In this document: positions 29,103 through 38,779 of the stretch, in pieces | How the letters are laid out: every line of letters begins with the position of its first letter | Position numbering within the stretch: position 1 is the first letter of the stretch | NCBI RefSeq assembly: GCF_003675895.1 | Contig: NZ_ML014769.1 | Location: 1-64,000 of the forward strand | Source: Parashewanella curva | Lineage (GTDB): Bacteria > Pseudomonadota > Gammaproteobacteria > Enterobacterales > Shewanellaceae | Reading direction: 5' to 3' | Length of the DNA: 64,000 nucleotides | The notes under the pieces: model-generated | What the model was told of the DNA's origin: nothing | What the model saw: the letters and a program-made list of their open reading frames with translations, nothing else | Databases searched by the model: none | Made by a program: the position numbers and the translations under genes

Positions 29103-29723
29103 ATGATTGAACCTAAAGAAATGACAACGCCGGTAGGAGAGTCGGCGTCTTGTGAGAGACCGTTCGCCTCCCAAGATGAGTTTCAGGGATTTAGAGTAAA
29201 TCAAAGCTATGAACATTCGATATTATCTTTTCTACCCGGACATAAATCGACAGCCATACCTTACAAAGTAGACTTTAATAGCCTTCAAAAACTCTGTATT
29301 CAAAATCTTAAGCAAATTTCTGATATTGAAATCTCATCAGGTTCCATCACTGCCGAGCAACTAGCAACAATCAAGCAAGCAGGAATTTGCAGTATCATTT
29401 GCTTACTTCCTGATAAGGAAATCGATAAAAATGAACAAGCTGAGGCTTTAAAGTTGGGATTGAATTTCCGTCGTTTACCAATCCGCGGAGTAGAAGATAT
29501 TACTTTTGACAATGCAGATAAATTTGAACAGATCCTCCAAGAAGTAAAAGGGCACCCTTTTTTGGTTCACTGTAAGTCGGCGAATCGTAACGCCAGCCTT
29601 ATCACACTAGTGGCCTACAAATACAACGATAACGATGCCGAGCAAGCGCTAGTATTGGGTAAATTTTGGGGACCGATACGCCCACCTTTTGAAGCTAAAC
29701 TCAGACAGCTGATGTCACACTAA
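29103..29723 (+). CDS. DUF442-like tyrosine/dual-specificity phosphatase domain protein
   Basis: A 206-residue protein. The region from about 80 to 200 resembles the DUF442 (beta-lactamase hydrolase-like) phosphatase fold: SITAEQLATIKQAGICSIIC followed by the P-loop HCKSANRNAS, with nucleophile Cys157 and Arg162 in CX4R spacing. In the family the loop is usually HCRSGTRS, so the key residues are kept. The N-terminal 70 residues are unrecognised. It follows the membrane coiled-coil gene by 26 bases. A role in dephosphorylating host or bacterial proteins is inference. Confidence 0.72.
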   Translation: MIEPKEMTTPVGESASCERPFASQDEFQGFRVNQSYEHSILSFLPGHKSTAIPYKVDFNSLQKLCIQNLKQISDIEISSGSITAEQLATIKQAGICSIICLLPDKEIDKNEQAEALKLGLNFRRLPIRGVEDITFDNADKFEQILQEVKGHPFLVHCKSANRNASLITLVAYKYNDNDAEQALVLGKFWGPIRPPFEAKLRQLMSH

Positions 29724-29857
29724 CAATAGAATACTTACCAGACAAAGACCTTAAAGAAAGACTTACTTTCCTCATAGTTAATTTAACACTCCAATTTGCC
29801 CTACTAAATTTCTTTCGGTACATTGGTATTAACTTTTTGCTAATAACAATAATTCCA

Positions 29858-31288
29858 ATGAAAGAAGGATTTAAAGTACCTCATACGCTAGTGCTACTGC
29901 TTTCTATGATGCTGATTGCCTACATAGCCACTTGGATAGTTCCACAAGGTTTCTTTGAAACAACAACCTTAGACAATGGACGCCAGGCTGTCATTCCCGG
30001 CACATATACATTAGCCGACACCTCTACCCATTTGACTCCAATGGACTTTCTTGTTGCTATACCAAGAGCCTTCGCTGCCGCTCAAGATGTGATTTTCTTT
30101 GTTTTGATTATCGGTGGCGTACTGGCAATTGCTCGAGCAACGGGGACGATTGATGCATTAATTGGAAGGTTATTAGAAAAGTTTGACCACAAGCCGAATC
30201 TGCTCATTTTTATGGTGGTATTTTGTTTTGCAATGGCCTCTGGGGCCATCGGAACAGCAGGAGAATACATCCCCTTTGTTTTAATCCTTGTTGGATTGTG
30301 TAAAGCCATGCGCTTAGACGCAATGACGGCAGTGGGAATGACCATTGCAGGTTATGGCATAGGCTATGGCGTATCTGCTTTTAATCCTTTTACAGTAATG
30401 GTGGCACAAAACGTCGCTGATATTCCTGTATATTCAGGTATAGAACTACGTTTAGCTATCTTCCTTCCATTCGTGTTGATTGGCTTTCATCATGTTTGGA
30501 GCTATGCGAAGAAAGTCTATGCCGATCCCTCTCAATCATTAACTAATCATTTACCTTGTCCACTCGCAAACCATGATGAACAGGGTTATCCAGCACTCAA
30601 TGGTCGCCACAAATTAATTTTATTGGGCCTCATTGCGACCATCTGTACCGCGGTGTGGGGGATTTCTCAAAAGGGTTGGTATTTATATGAACTAGGTGCG
30701 GTGTTTATCTTCTGGGGTATTTTTACGACCATAATCGGTCAGCTAAACGCTGACCGAGCAGCAAACGAATTTATTGAAGGTGTGAGAGATTTAGCCAGCA
30801 CGGCTCTTTTAGTGGGAGTCGCACGCGGTATTGCGCTTATTATGGAAGACGGACAAATTTTGCATACTCTTGTACATGCAATGTCTTCACCTCTTTCTCA
30901 TTTAAGCGCCGAACTTGCAGCTGTTGGCATGTTCATCATGCAGACAGTGTTAAACCTATTTATTCCATCTGGAAGTGGTCAAGCTTATGTCACTATGCCA
31001 TTGATGGCGCCAGTAGGAGATATCATTGGTGTTAACCGTCAAGTGGCAGTACTCGCTTATCAATTTGGAGATGGATTTTCTAATATGATCATCCCGACCA
31101 ATGCAGTGTTAATGGGTATTATCGGTATGGCTGGCGTCCCTTACCACCTTTGGTTTAGATTCTGCCTACCTCTTATCGGTAAACTGACCGCAGCCGCTGC
31201 TCTTGTTTTAGTTTTGGCCGTTACCTTTGATTATGGAGCTGATGTCCAACCTAAGGTTGACCAAGCTAACCTCAACGCCACACAATAG
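29858..31288 (+). CDS. yfcC: YfcC-family membrane transporter
   Basis: A 476-residue polytopic protein with about 11-12 membrane segments, of the YfcC family within the C4-dicarboxylate carrier group (DcuC-like). Typical segments are KVPHTLVLLLSMM at the N-terminus, ASGAIGTAGEYIPFVLIL, and NLFIPSGSGQAYVTMPLMAP near residue 370. The start is taken as ATG 29858 (MKEGFKVPH); a TTG at 29837 is also in frame. The substrate is not established; basic amino acids or peptides are proposed for relatives. A terminator follows, then deoD. Confidence 0.85.
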   Translation: MKEGFKVPHTLVLLLSMMLIAYIATWIVPQGFFETTTLDNGRQAVIPGTYTLADTSTHLTPMDFLVAIPRAFAAAQDVIFFVLIIGGVLAIARATGTIDALIGRLLEKFDHKPNLLIFMVVFCFAMASGAIGTAGEYIPFVLILVGLCKAMRLDAMTAVGMTIAGYGIGYGVSAFNPFTVMVAQNVADIPVYSGIELRLAIFLPFVLIGFHHVWSYAKKVYADPSQSLTNHLPCPLANHDEQGYPALNGRHKLILLGLIATICTAVWGISQKGWYLYELGAVFIFWGIFTTIIGQLNADRAANEFIEGVRDLASTALLVGVARGIALIMEDGQILHTLVHAMSSPLSHLSAELAAVGMFIMQTVLNLFIPSGSGQAYVTMPLMAPVGDIIGVNRQVAVLAYQFGDGFSNMIIPTNAVLMGIIGMAGVPYHLWFRFCLPLIGKLTAAAALVLVLAVTFDYGADVQPKVDQANLNATQ

Positions 31289-31297
31289 CATCATTTA

Positions 31298-31334
31298 GGG
31301 TTACTCACATTTAGAGTACCCCTTTCCTTTTATG
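31298..31334 (+). terminator. Terminator after yfcC
   Basis: GGGTTACTC pairs with GAGTACCC (one bulged base) across a short AT loop, followed by CTTTCCTTTT. This isolates yfcC from deoD. Confidence 0.65.
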
Positions 31335-31397
31335 TAATACTTTCTAAAAAATTGGTATATCTATTGTCTACCTTTCAATGGTACTTTTTCATTTTGA

Positions 31398-31409
31398 GGA
31401 CAATTGTCC
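31398..31409. promoter_or_regulatory. Perfect 12-bp palindrome upstream of deoD
   Basis: GGACAATTGTCC lies 26 bases before the deoD start codon and about 100 bases after yfcC. Its size and symmetry suit a dimeric repressor site, but the regulator is unknown. It may also be a chance palindrome. Confidence 0.4.
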
Positions 31410-31434
31410 CTATATTTGTTGAGGAAAAGTGATA

Positions 31435-32136
31435 ATGACTCCACACATAAACGCAAAACAGGGTGATTTTGCTGACATCGTATTTATGCCGGGTGACCCA
31501 CTTCGTGCTAAATACATTGCAGACAATTATTTAACCGATGCCAAATTGATAACTGATGTCCGAAATATGTTTGGGTATACGGGTTATTTCGAGGGTAAGC
31601 AGGTGTCGGTAATGGGGCACGGTATGGGCGTACCTTCCGTTTCAATATACGTTCACGAGCTTATTACTCATTACAATGTTAAAACCATTATTAGAGTAGG
31701 CAGCGCAGGCGGCATTGCCGAAGACGCAAAAGTTCGTGACATCATTGTAGCTACGGGAGCTGGTACGGCATCAGCGACTAATCGAGCCAAATTTGCAGGT
31801 TACGATTGCCCAGCAACGCCTGACTTTGCATTAGCAATTCGTTGCCATGAAAAAGCCAATGAACTTGGACTAGATGTGAAATTTGGAAATGTCTTTACCA
31901 ATGACTTATTTTACGGTTGCGATAAAAACCTAATCCCTGCCCTACAAAAAATGAACATTCTGGCGGTAGAAATGGAAACAGCTGCATTGTATACCTTAGC
32001 TATGGAACACAAGATCAAAGCATTGAGTATTTTGACTATCTCTGATCACGTGATCACTGGAGAAGAAACCTCAAGTGAAGAACGGCAAAATGGCTTTAAC
32101 GACATGATGAAGTTGGCATTAGCAACGGGTTGTTAA
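31435..32136 (+). CDS. deoD: Purine nucleoside phosphorylase DeoD
   Basis: A 233-residue hexameric-type purine nucleoside phosphorylase that splits purine (deoxy)nucleosides with phosphate. Motifs are TPHINAKQGDFADIVFMPGD at the N-terminus, IRVGSAGGI (phosphate/nucleoside site), VEMETAALYTLA (Met/Glu of the ribose site) and the base-binding SDH in LTISDHVITGE. The start is ATG 31435, 10 bases after GAGG; a GTG at 31429 is alternative. A paralogue of the usual deo operon copy is likely, as no deoA/deoB/deoC genes lie beside it. Confidence 0.93.
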   Translation: MTPHINAKQGDFADIVFMPGDPLRAKYIADNYLTDAKLITDVRNMFGYTGYFEGKQVSVMGHGMGVPSVSIYVHELITHYNVKTIIRVGSAGGIAEDAKVRDIIVATGAGTASATNRAKFAGYDCPATPDFALAIRCHEKANELGLDVKFGNVFTNDLFYGCDKNLIPALQKMNILAVEMETAALYTLAMEHKIKALSILTISDHVITGEETSSEERQNGFNDMMKLALATGC

Positions 32137-32168
32137 TCATTGTTAAAACATCAAAAATAGATGACTCC

Positions 32169-32652
32169 CTATCTTTTATTCTTTAATAAAGGGCTGGTTT
32201 CTGAATGACAGTGCATTGCACTCCAATATACTGAGTCTTCGTAGTTTCCCATTGCAAGTGTTTCTTTAAATTGCTTGCTTTCAGATACTGCGTCCTTAAT
32301 AGACTTATTTAACGCGGCTGTGACACCATCAACAAGACTGGAAGTATCTCCAACCCCTCTATCTTGAGTATGAAACTGATAATAATGACGGCAACAACCT
32401 GATTTACTTTAGCGTTAAGTCATATTCAATACTACTTTGGTGGCTAGTTATAGTCATGTAACTAACCTTCAGTTGCTGAGTATTCGCTAACGACTCAGCA
32501 TTTTTCTCCCACCATTGTCTATTCAAACTCGGCAGTCATATTCCTTCTTTTTCAACATAAAGATAGCTAACAAGATTAGGTACTTGAGCAGTTGGTTCAG
32601 CCATATACAAACTAATCAATAAGCAATTATCGGGTACTTCCAATGGTGGGCT
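32169..32652 (-). pseudogene. Decayed gene (nonsense codon plus frameshift)
   Basis: On the minus strand an open frame from about 32652 reads SPPLEVPDNCLLISLYMAEP and continues to an in-frame TGA within VEKEGI-stop-LPSLNRQWWEKN, where one base change from TGG (Trp) would restore it. The frame goes on to SSIEYDLTLK, then a TAA; a shift of frame there continues as SGCCRHYYQFHTQDRGVG and ends in ETSPLLKNKR at stop 32169. The reading frames on both sides are protein-like. I cannot name the family. The start is not defined. The rest of the gap up to 32939 is AT-rich and shows only a small hairpin (GGGTTA-aaaa-TAACCC at 32755-32770). Confidence 0.55.
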
Positions 32653-32939
32653 TCAACTCGCAACAAAACAAGTTAAGCTTTGTTCATTTTGAATTTGCTC
32701 AGTCACTCATAGCATCGAAGAAAGCTATCGCCTTGCTTATCTCTTTTAAGTTTTGGGTTAAAAATAACCCCATATTTGTTGGTTTACAAATCCATTGCAT
32801 CTTTATAAAAAGATGCCAACACGGAATAGGGTTATCTTGTTGTTCATAAATTATTATTAACTTTTTTTAATGCTTTTTAATTATTTTTTGTTTGTACAGC
32901 CACATATTATATTTTTGACTTAAAAAAGAGATATAAATC

Positions 32940-34157
32940 ATGGCTACTTCTGCTCCACAATCTAAAAATTATCCAGAAGTTCAAATTCAATGCCAAACTA
33001 ATGGTGACTTTGAATTTAATACCAGCTTAATCACTCGTTTTGCGGCCTTAGAAGGCAAGCAGTTCATCGTTACTTTCGCCAAAGCTCCCCCACAAAGAGA
33101 ATATGTCTCATTACAAAGAGGTGAAGATAAATTACTCAGTTTTCACTTGCCTAGCAATGCATTTTCTACCTATCAGGACACAGGCTCAGATACAACGTCA
33201 TTAACTGGTAGCAAACCTTTTAGACAGTATTTCCTTAGAGTAGAAGTTAAATTAAATAAGAGTAACCTTAAACTGGCCAAATCCTGTGAGTCAGGACTCG
33301 ATGAAAAAGTAAAAGGCAAACTCGCTAAAGGAGTCGATGTAAATAAGCTAACGGCAGAAGGCAAAACGTTACTTTTTATCGCTGTTCAATCAGATCACTC
33401 GCCAATAGTAAAACGCTTAATTGAAGCAGGTGCCAACCCCTCAAAACCAAACACTGATGGAATGACTCCATTAACGGCGGCTGTCAGTAGTAAAAATTCA
33501 GCCATGTTTCAGCAGCTCGTTGATGCTTCTGCTGATGTTCAGTGTAAAAATAAAGATGGACAATCTTTACTTCATTTAGCTGTGAAAACTCACGATCCTG
33601 ATATAGTTCAAAAGGTATTAAAGGCTGGTTTAAACATAAATGCTCAAGATAAAATCGGTCGGACAGCGTTACATTTAGCTTGCCAGAATGGAGATCTCGA
33701 TATCGTATGTGACTTACATAGGAAAAATGCAGACATAACAAAACTGAATAACACTGGATTTAGTTGCATCCATTTTGCCGCAGCAGGTGGGGCTATCAGT
33801 TGTATTCAGTATTTATTGCAATATGATCAAGATATTTTTGCCAAAGATAGTACTGGCTGGACTTGCTTACATGTTGCCGCCCAGCAAGCGCAGGCACCAA
33901 TTATCCACTATTTACTTTCGAAAGGTGTGCTAATCAATGTTCAGAGTGCTAATGGCGAGACTCCTTTGCATATTGCAGCGTCAATGGGGCAATTTGATTT
34001 TGTGAAGGAACTACTCGAACTGGGTGCCGACCCACTAATTCTCAACAAAAAAGGCAAAACAGCATCAGATTACGCACAAGAAAATGGGCATACTGATTGT
34101 TTGTTGCTTTTAGAAAAACTAACACCTACAGATATATACGCGACTGTTCCAACCTAA
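32940..34157 (+). CDS. Ankyrin-repeat protein 4
   Basis: A 405-residue protein. An N-terminal beta-rich domain of about 110 residues (contains KQFIVTFAKAPPQREYV) is followed by eight ankyrin repeats from about residue 138 to 395. Well-formed repeats include GRTALHLACQNGDLDIV, GWTCLHVAAQQAQAPII and GETPLHIAASMGQFDFV. No signal peptide or membrane segment is visible. Ribosome site AAGAGAT precedes the ATG. The gene stands alone in an accessory block and ends before a strong palindrome. The target protein is unknown. Confidence 0.85.
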   Translation: MATSAPQSKNYPEVQIQCQTNGDFEFNTSLITRFAALEGKQFIVTFAKAPPQREYVSLQRGEDKLLSFHLPSNAFSTYQDTGSDTTSLTGSKPFRQYFLRVEVKLNKSNLKLAKSCESGLDEKVKGKLAKGVDVNKLTAEGKTLLFIAVQSDHSPIVKRLIEAGANPSKPNTDGMTPLTAAVSSKNSAMFQQLVDASADVQCKNKDGQSLLHLAVKTHDPDIVQKVLKAGLNINAQDKIGRTALHLACQNGDLDIVCDLHRKNADITKLNNTGFSCIHFAAAGGAISCIQYLLQYDQDIFAKDSTGWTCLHVAAQQAQAPIIHYLLSKGVLINVQSANGETPLHIAASMGQFDFVKELLELGADPLILNKKGKTASDYAQENGHTDCLLLLEKLTPTDIYATVPT

Positions 34158-34187
34158 TGACTGCGTAGCAAGATAGCGGGCATTGAA

Positions 34188-34212
34188 TTGATCTTGTTAG
34201 AAACAAGATCAA
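34188..34212. terminator. Long palindrome between convergent ankyrin 4 and blc genes
   Basis: TTGATCTTGTT and AACAAGATCAA form a perfect 11-bp stem with a 3-base loop. A second small inverted repeat (TAATCA/TGATTA) follows near 34224-34240. There is no T-run, so it may act as a transcript-end stem-loop rather than a classic terminator. Confidence 0.5.
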
Positions 34213-34259
34213 GCGATTAAGGCATAATCATCGTTTGATTACACCTTCCTTAAACATTT

Positions 34260-34781
34260 TTACTCTTGATTAACTTGAATGATATTGTTCACCTTAAATC
34301 CTTTTGCTTTGGCTGTAGCATAGAAATCATCAAGTACAGCTTTTGATACGGTTGGCGTTCGTGAAAGCAGCCATAAATAGTCCTTGTTATAGCTGGTCAC
34401 ATACGCATAGTTATAATTCGGATCAAGTTTAAAAATCACATAAGATGCGCTAAAAGGTTTAAAAAAAGATACCTTTAGATAGCCAATATCTTCTGTTCTG
34501 GCAAACGTTGCAGAACCTTCAATGTTACTCATTTCTCCACTTTTGTTATTAATGCCTTGATTGATGACTTTGATACTGCCGTCATCGTTCAATGAATAAT
34601 TAGCGGTAACATGATCCAAGTTTTTCTCAAAATCATTCTTCATCCTTGCAATCTCGTACCATTGTCCGCTGTAACTTCCAATATCAAAACTTTCTACTGG
34701 CTTTATGCCTTTAGGGATACCCAAGCAAGCACTTAGAAACAAAGGGAGTACCACTGTAGCGAAAATATGTTTAATACGCAT
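34260..34781 (-). CDS. blc: Outer membrane lipoprotein Blc (bacterial lipocalin)
   Basis: A 173-residue lipocalin that binds lipids at the outer membrane. A signal peptide ends in lipobox LSAC (Cys near residue 19). The lipocalin GxW motif appears as SGQWYEIARM, and later YVTSYNKDYLWLLSRTPTVS matches the conserved C-terminal strand. Length is normal. It is monocistronic and converges on the ankyrin gene. Confidence 0.93.
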   Translation of the reverse strand: MRIKHIFATVVLPLFLSACLGIPKGIKPVESFDIGSYSGQWYEIARMKNDFEKNLDHVTANYSLNDDGSIKVINQGINNKSGEMSNIEGSATFARTEDIGYLKVSFFKPFSASYVIFKLDPNYNYAYVTSYNKDYLWLLSRTPTVSKAVLDDFYATAKAKGFKVNNIIQVNQE

Positions 34782-34949
34782 ATGAACCTCAATATTTGAA
34801 TTTGTCTCTCTTTAATACGGATGAAACTCAACGTTTAGATAGAAAAAAACTTTATTTCATATTCCTACCTAGCTCAAATCCCTCGATATATTTCCCCCTT
34901 GTTTCTTGCTATACTGCGCCGCTACTCCGTTTTCATTGAGGTATAAGGC

Positions 34950-35279
34950 GTGCAGAGCGCAGAGTTAAAAGCATTTATTGTTGATAAGATTGAAGATCTT
35001 AAAGCCAGAGATATCGTCGAGCTAGACGTTAAAGAAAAATCCACCATCACTGAATATATGGTGATTTGCTCTGGTACATCCAAAACCCACGTTAAATCGA
35101 TCGCAGAGCATGTTGCGCTAGAAAGCAAAAACGCTGGCATTCCACCGCTTGGCGTTGAAGGACGTGATGGTAGCGAATGGGTACTGGTTGATATGGGCAA
35201 TGTAATTTTGCATGTCATGCAAGATCACACTCGTGACTTCTATCAGCTTGAAAAACTATGGTCAGATAATCACGCTTAA
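34950..35279 (+). CDS. rsfS: Ribosomal silencing factor RsfS
   Basis: A 109-residue protein that binds ribosomal protein L14 and blocks subunit joining in poor growth conditions. The segment [20 protein letters not shown] is diagnostic. It uses a GTG start preceded by GAGGTATAAGG. It begins the rsfS-rlmH-mrdA-mrdB-mltB-rlpA run. In related genomes it lies just after nadD. Confidence 0.95.
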   Translation: MQSAELKAFIVDKIEDLKARDIVELDVKEKSTITEYMVICSGTSKTHVKSIAEHVALESKNAGIPPLGVEGRDGSEWVLVDMGNVILHVMQDHTRDFYQLEKLWSDNHA

Positions 35280-35293
35280 ACCATCCAAAGAGT

Positions 35294-35764
35294 ATGAAAT
35301 TACAACTAATTGCTGTTGGCACTAAGATGCCATCTTGGGTAACACAAGGTTTTCAAGAATACCAACGCCGTTTTCCGAGAGACATGCCGCTAGAGTTAGT
35401 CGAAATTCCTGCCGGTAAGCGTGGTAAAAATGCGGATATTGCTCGCATTCTTCATAAAGAAGGTGAGCTAATGCTAGCTGCGATACCTAAAGGTAATCAT
35501 ATCGTTACTCTAGATTTACCTGGAAAAAATTTTACCACACCGGATCTTGCAACCACGTTAAATAAATGGCAACTTGATGGTCGCGATGTCAGTTTATTAA
35601 TTGGCGGCCCAGAAGGATTAGCTCCAGCCTGTAAACAAGCAGCGCAGCAAAGCTGGTGCTTATCGGCGTTAACCATGCCACACCCGCTAGTACGAATTGT
35701 GGTAGCAGAAAGCTTATATCGAGCTTGGAGCATTAATAACAACCACCCTTATCATCGCGAATAA
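35294..35764 (+). CDS. rlmH: 23S rRNA (pseudouridine1915-N3)-methyltransferase RlmH
   Basis: A 156-residue SPOUT methyltransferase that methylates pseudouridine 1915 of 23S rRNA. The knot region is [14 protein letters not shown], and the C-terminus [20 protein letters not shown] ends in NNHPYHRE. Full length. It lies 14 bases after rsfS, as in most gammaproteobacteria. Confidence 0.96.
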   Translation: MKLQLIAVGTKMPSWVTQGFQEYQRRFPRDMPLELVEIPAGKRGKNADIARILHKEGELMLAAIPKGNHIVTLDLPGKNFTTPDLATTLNKWQLDGRDVSLLIGGPEGLAPACKQAAQQSWCLSALTMPHPLVRIVVAESLYRAWSINNNHPYHRE

Positions 35765-35798
35765 AAAAATACTTTATTTTTATTTGCCGGAGAAACCT

Positions 35799-37655
35799 GT
35801 GTCGCCGAAAAAGCGAATGACCATACATGATCACGCCGCTGAGGCTTCACTGTTTAAGCGTCGCGCCTTATTTACATTTTTGTGCGTGATGGCCATGATC
35901 AGCATTTTGCTGTACAACCTTTACTACCTTCAAGTAGAGAGCTTTAAAGATTATTCTACTCGCTCCAATGATAATCGTATTCGAGTCGTTCCAGTATCCC
36001 CAAACCGAGGGCTTATTTATGATCGTAACGGCGTACTACTGGCTGAAAACCGCCCGTTTTATTCTTTAAAGGTTCTCCCCGAAAAAGCCAAAAACCTTGC
36101 CGATACTTTAAAGCAATTACAGCAGGTCATAGAGTTATCAAATGACGAGATTGACAATTTCAATGAGGCTTTGAAATATCAACGCCGATTTAAGCCACTT
36201 ACTTTAAAATCTCGTTTAACCGAAGAGCAGGTAGCTGTATTTAGTGTCAATCAATATAAATACCCAGGTGTCTATGTTGAAGCCGGACTAAAGCGCTACT
36301 ATCCCTTTGATGGATTACTTACGCATGTCTTAGGTTACGTGGGAAAAATTAACCAAAAAGACCGAGCTAGACTAGAAGCCAGTGACGACTGGAAGAATTA
36401 CGCGGCCACCAAAGATATCGGTAAACAAGGCATTGAGCGATATTACGAAAGCTTACTTCACGGCACACCAGGTCACTTAGAAGAAGAAGTCAACAACCGT
36501 GGTCGCACGATTCGTACCTTAAAAAGCACGCCACCAGTTTCAGGACAAGATATCTACTTAACCATTGATATTAATCTACAAAAGAAAGCCATGGAAATGC
36601 TAGCGGGTCGTCGTGGTTCAGTTGTTGCCATTGATCCCCGTGATGGTGGTATTTTAGCATTGGTATCCAGTCCAAGTTACGATCCCAATCAGTTTGTACA
36701 TGGTATTTCAGGAAAAGCTTATCGTTCATTATTAAATGACGATTCTCGTCCATTGATTAATCGTGCCACTCAAGGCCAATATGCCCCTGCTTCTACCATC
36801 AAACCACTCATGGCGCTAGCTGGGCTTGAAGATAATACCATCGACGAAAAAACCCGTATTTGGGACCCAGGTTTTTGGCAAATTCCCAATGTTGAGCACA
36901 AATACCGAGATTGGAAACGTTGGGGACACGGCTGGGTAGACATCCATCACGCTATTATTGATTCATGCGATACTTTCTTTTATGAAATGGCATATAAACT
37001 TGGTATTGATCGAATTTCAGAGTTTATGATGCCGTTTGGATTTGGTGATAACTCAGGTATTGATATTTTCGAAGAATCACCCGGCAATATGCCTACTCGT
37101 GACTGGAAACAACTGAAGTATGAGCAGCCATGGTATATTGGTGATACGATTTCTATTGGTATTGGTCAAGGATACTGGACAGCAACGCCACTGCAGCTGG
37201 CAAATGCTACAGCCATTCTCGCCAACCATGGACGCCGATACGTTCCACACTTATTACGTGCTATGCAAAGTCAACAAACCAATGTACCAGCCCCCGTGGA
37301 TGAACGCCCCCCTATTGTGCTTAAGGATGAGAATAACTGGGATATTGTAAATGATTCTATGTATCGAACAGCCAATAAGATCCGATTTAAAGACTCACCC
37401 TACAAAGCAGCAATGAAAACTGGTACCGCACAGGTAGTCAGCGTGGCTCAAGATGCAAAATATGATGCAAAAGCCATTAAAGAACGACATAGAGATAACG
37501 CTCTTATAGTGGCATACGCTCCTTATGAAAATCCCACAATTGTGGTCTCGGTGGTATTAGAAAATGCCGGTTGGGGCGGCGAAAATGCAGGACCTGTAGC
37601 AAAAGCCATGTTAGATGAATATCTGTTACGGCCAAAAACATCGGGTAAAGAATAA
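35799..37655 (+). CDS. mrdA: Penicillin-binding protein 2 (elongasome transpeptidase)
   Basis: A 618-residue inner membrane transpeptidase that crosslinks peptidoglycan for rod elongation. One N-terminal membrane segment (about residues 22-42) precedes the dimerisation domain (from about 60, [10 protein letters not shown]). In the transpeptidase domain the catalytic SxxK is in PASTIKP (Ser near 331), with KTGTA near 540. The start is GTG 35799, since GGAG lies 6 bases before it; a TTG at 35784 is in frame but lacks a site. It overlaps mrdB by one base. Confidence 0.95.
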   Translation: MSPKKRMTIHDHAAEASLFKRRALFTFLCVMAMISILLYNLYYLQVESFKDYSTRSNDNRIRVVPVSPNRGLIYDRNGVLLAENRPFYSLKVLPEKAKNLADTLKQLQQVIELSNDEIDNFNEALKYQRRFKPLTLKSRLTEEQVAVFSVNQYKYPGVYVEAGLKRYYPFDGLLTHVLGYVGKINQKDRARLEASDDWKNYAATKDIGKQGIERYYESLLHGTPGHLEEEVNNRGRTIRTLKSTPPVSGQDIYLTIDINLQKKAMEMLAGRRGSVVAIDPRDGGILALVSSPSYDPNQFVHGISGKAYRSLLNDDSRPLINRATQGQYAPASTIKPLMALAGLEDNTIDEKTRIWDPGFWQIPNVEHKYRDWKRWGHGWVDIHHAIIDSCDTFFYEMAYKLGIDRISEFMMPFGFGDNSGIDIFEESPGNMPTRDWKQLKYEQPWYIGDTISIGIGQGYWTATPLQLANATAILANHGRRYVPHLLRAMQSQQTNVPAPVDERPPIVLKDENNWDIVNDSMYRTANKIRFKDSPYKAAMKTGTAQVVSVAQDAKYDAKAIKERHRDNALIVAYAPYENPTIVVSVVLENAGWGGENAGPVAKAMLDEYLLRPKTSGKE

Positions 37656-38761
37656 TGAATTCACAACACTATCGCCCAAATATTTGGCGCCGTATGCACA
37701 TAGATTTACCGCTATTAATCGGTCTTTTAGCCCTAATGGTATATGGCGCGTTTGCGATTTATTCAGCCAGTGGTACTAATTTCGCCATGGTTGAACGACA
37801 AGCGGTTCGTATGGCATTAGCGTTAGGAGCTATGCTTTTTATGGCGCAAATTAACCCCGAAGTGCTTAGGCGGTGGGCGTTACCTATTTATCTCACTGGT
37901 GTTGTTTTACTGATTGGTGTTCATTTTTTTGGTGAAGTAAATAAAGGCGCTCAACGTTGGTTGAATATCGGCTTTATGGAGTTCCAACCATCGGAACTTA
38001 TGAAACTGGCCTTCCCTATTACTATGGCTTGGTACATTAGTAAGTTCCCGTTACCCCCAAAGAAACGCTATCTTTCAGGTGCTGCGGTGCTGTTATTAGT
38101 ACCCACACTACTGATTGCCAAGCAACCGGATCTAGGAACATCTATTCTAGTAGCTTCATCCGGTGTTTTCGTGTTGTTTTTATCGGGTATGAGCTGGAGA
38201 ATTGTGCTTAGTCTCATAGGCTCGGCTCTCGCCTTTCTTCCTGTACTTTGGTTTTACCTAATGCACGATTATCAGCGCACTCGGGTATTGACATTACTTG
38301 ATCCTGAAAAAGATCCCCTTGGAGCTGGCTATCACATTATTCAATCTCAAATTGCTATTGGCTCCGGTGGGCTATGGGGTAAAGGCTGGCTACAAGGCAC
38401 TCAATCTCAGTTGGAATTTTTACCTGAGCGCCATACCGATTTTATCTTTGCCGTGATTGGGGAGGAATTCGGCCTCATTGGTAGTCTGATTTTATTAGCT
38501 ATCTATCTTTATGTAATTGGACGAGGTCTCGTTATCGCTTCACGCGCTCAAACCAGCTTTGCTCGTTTATTAGCAGGCAGTATCACTTTGACCTTTTTTG
38601 TTTATATCTTCGTTAACATTGGAATGGTTTCTGGTATTTTACCTGTAGTAGGAGTTCCTCTACCATTGATCAGCTATGGGGGAACTTCTATGATTAGCCT
38701 AATGATTGGTTTTGGTATTTTAATGAGCGTAAGCACTCATAGACGCTTTATTAACCGTTAA
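37655..38761 (+). CDS. mrdB: Rod shape-determining SEDS glycosyltransferase RodA
   Basis: A 368-residue polytopic SEDS protein with about 10 membrane segments that polymerises peptidoglycan together with PBP2. Family segments are [34 protein letters not shown] and [15 protein letters not shown] near the end. The start ATG overlaps the mrdA stop (TAATG), indicating coupled translation and 1:1 expression. Confidence 0.96.
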   Translation: MNSQHYRPNIWRRMHIDLPLLIGLLALMVYGAFAIYSASGTNFAMVERQAVRMALALGAMLFMAQINPEVLRRWALPIYLTGVVLLIGVHFFGEVNKGAQRWLNIGFMEFQPSELMKLAFPITMAWYISKFPLPPKKRYLSGAAVLLLVPTLLIAKQPDLGTSILVASSGVFVLFLSGMSWRIVLSLIGSALAFLPVLWFYLMHDYQRTRVLTLLDPEKDPLGAGYHIIQSQIAIGSGGLWGKGWLQGTQSQLEFLPERHTDFIFAVIGEEFGLIGSLILLAIYLYVIGRGLVIASRAQTSFARLLAGSITLTFFVYIFVNIGMVSGILPVVGVPLPLISYGGTSMISLMIGFGILMSVSTHRRFINR

Positions 38762-38779
38762 TATAAAGGACTCTTTTTT

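Noticed and set aside
32643-32849. 68-codon frame on the plus strand
   Set aside because: It begins opposite the decayed minus-strand gene, contains a small hairpin and lacks a ribosome site.
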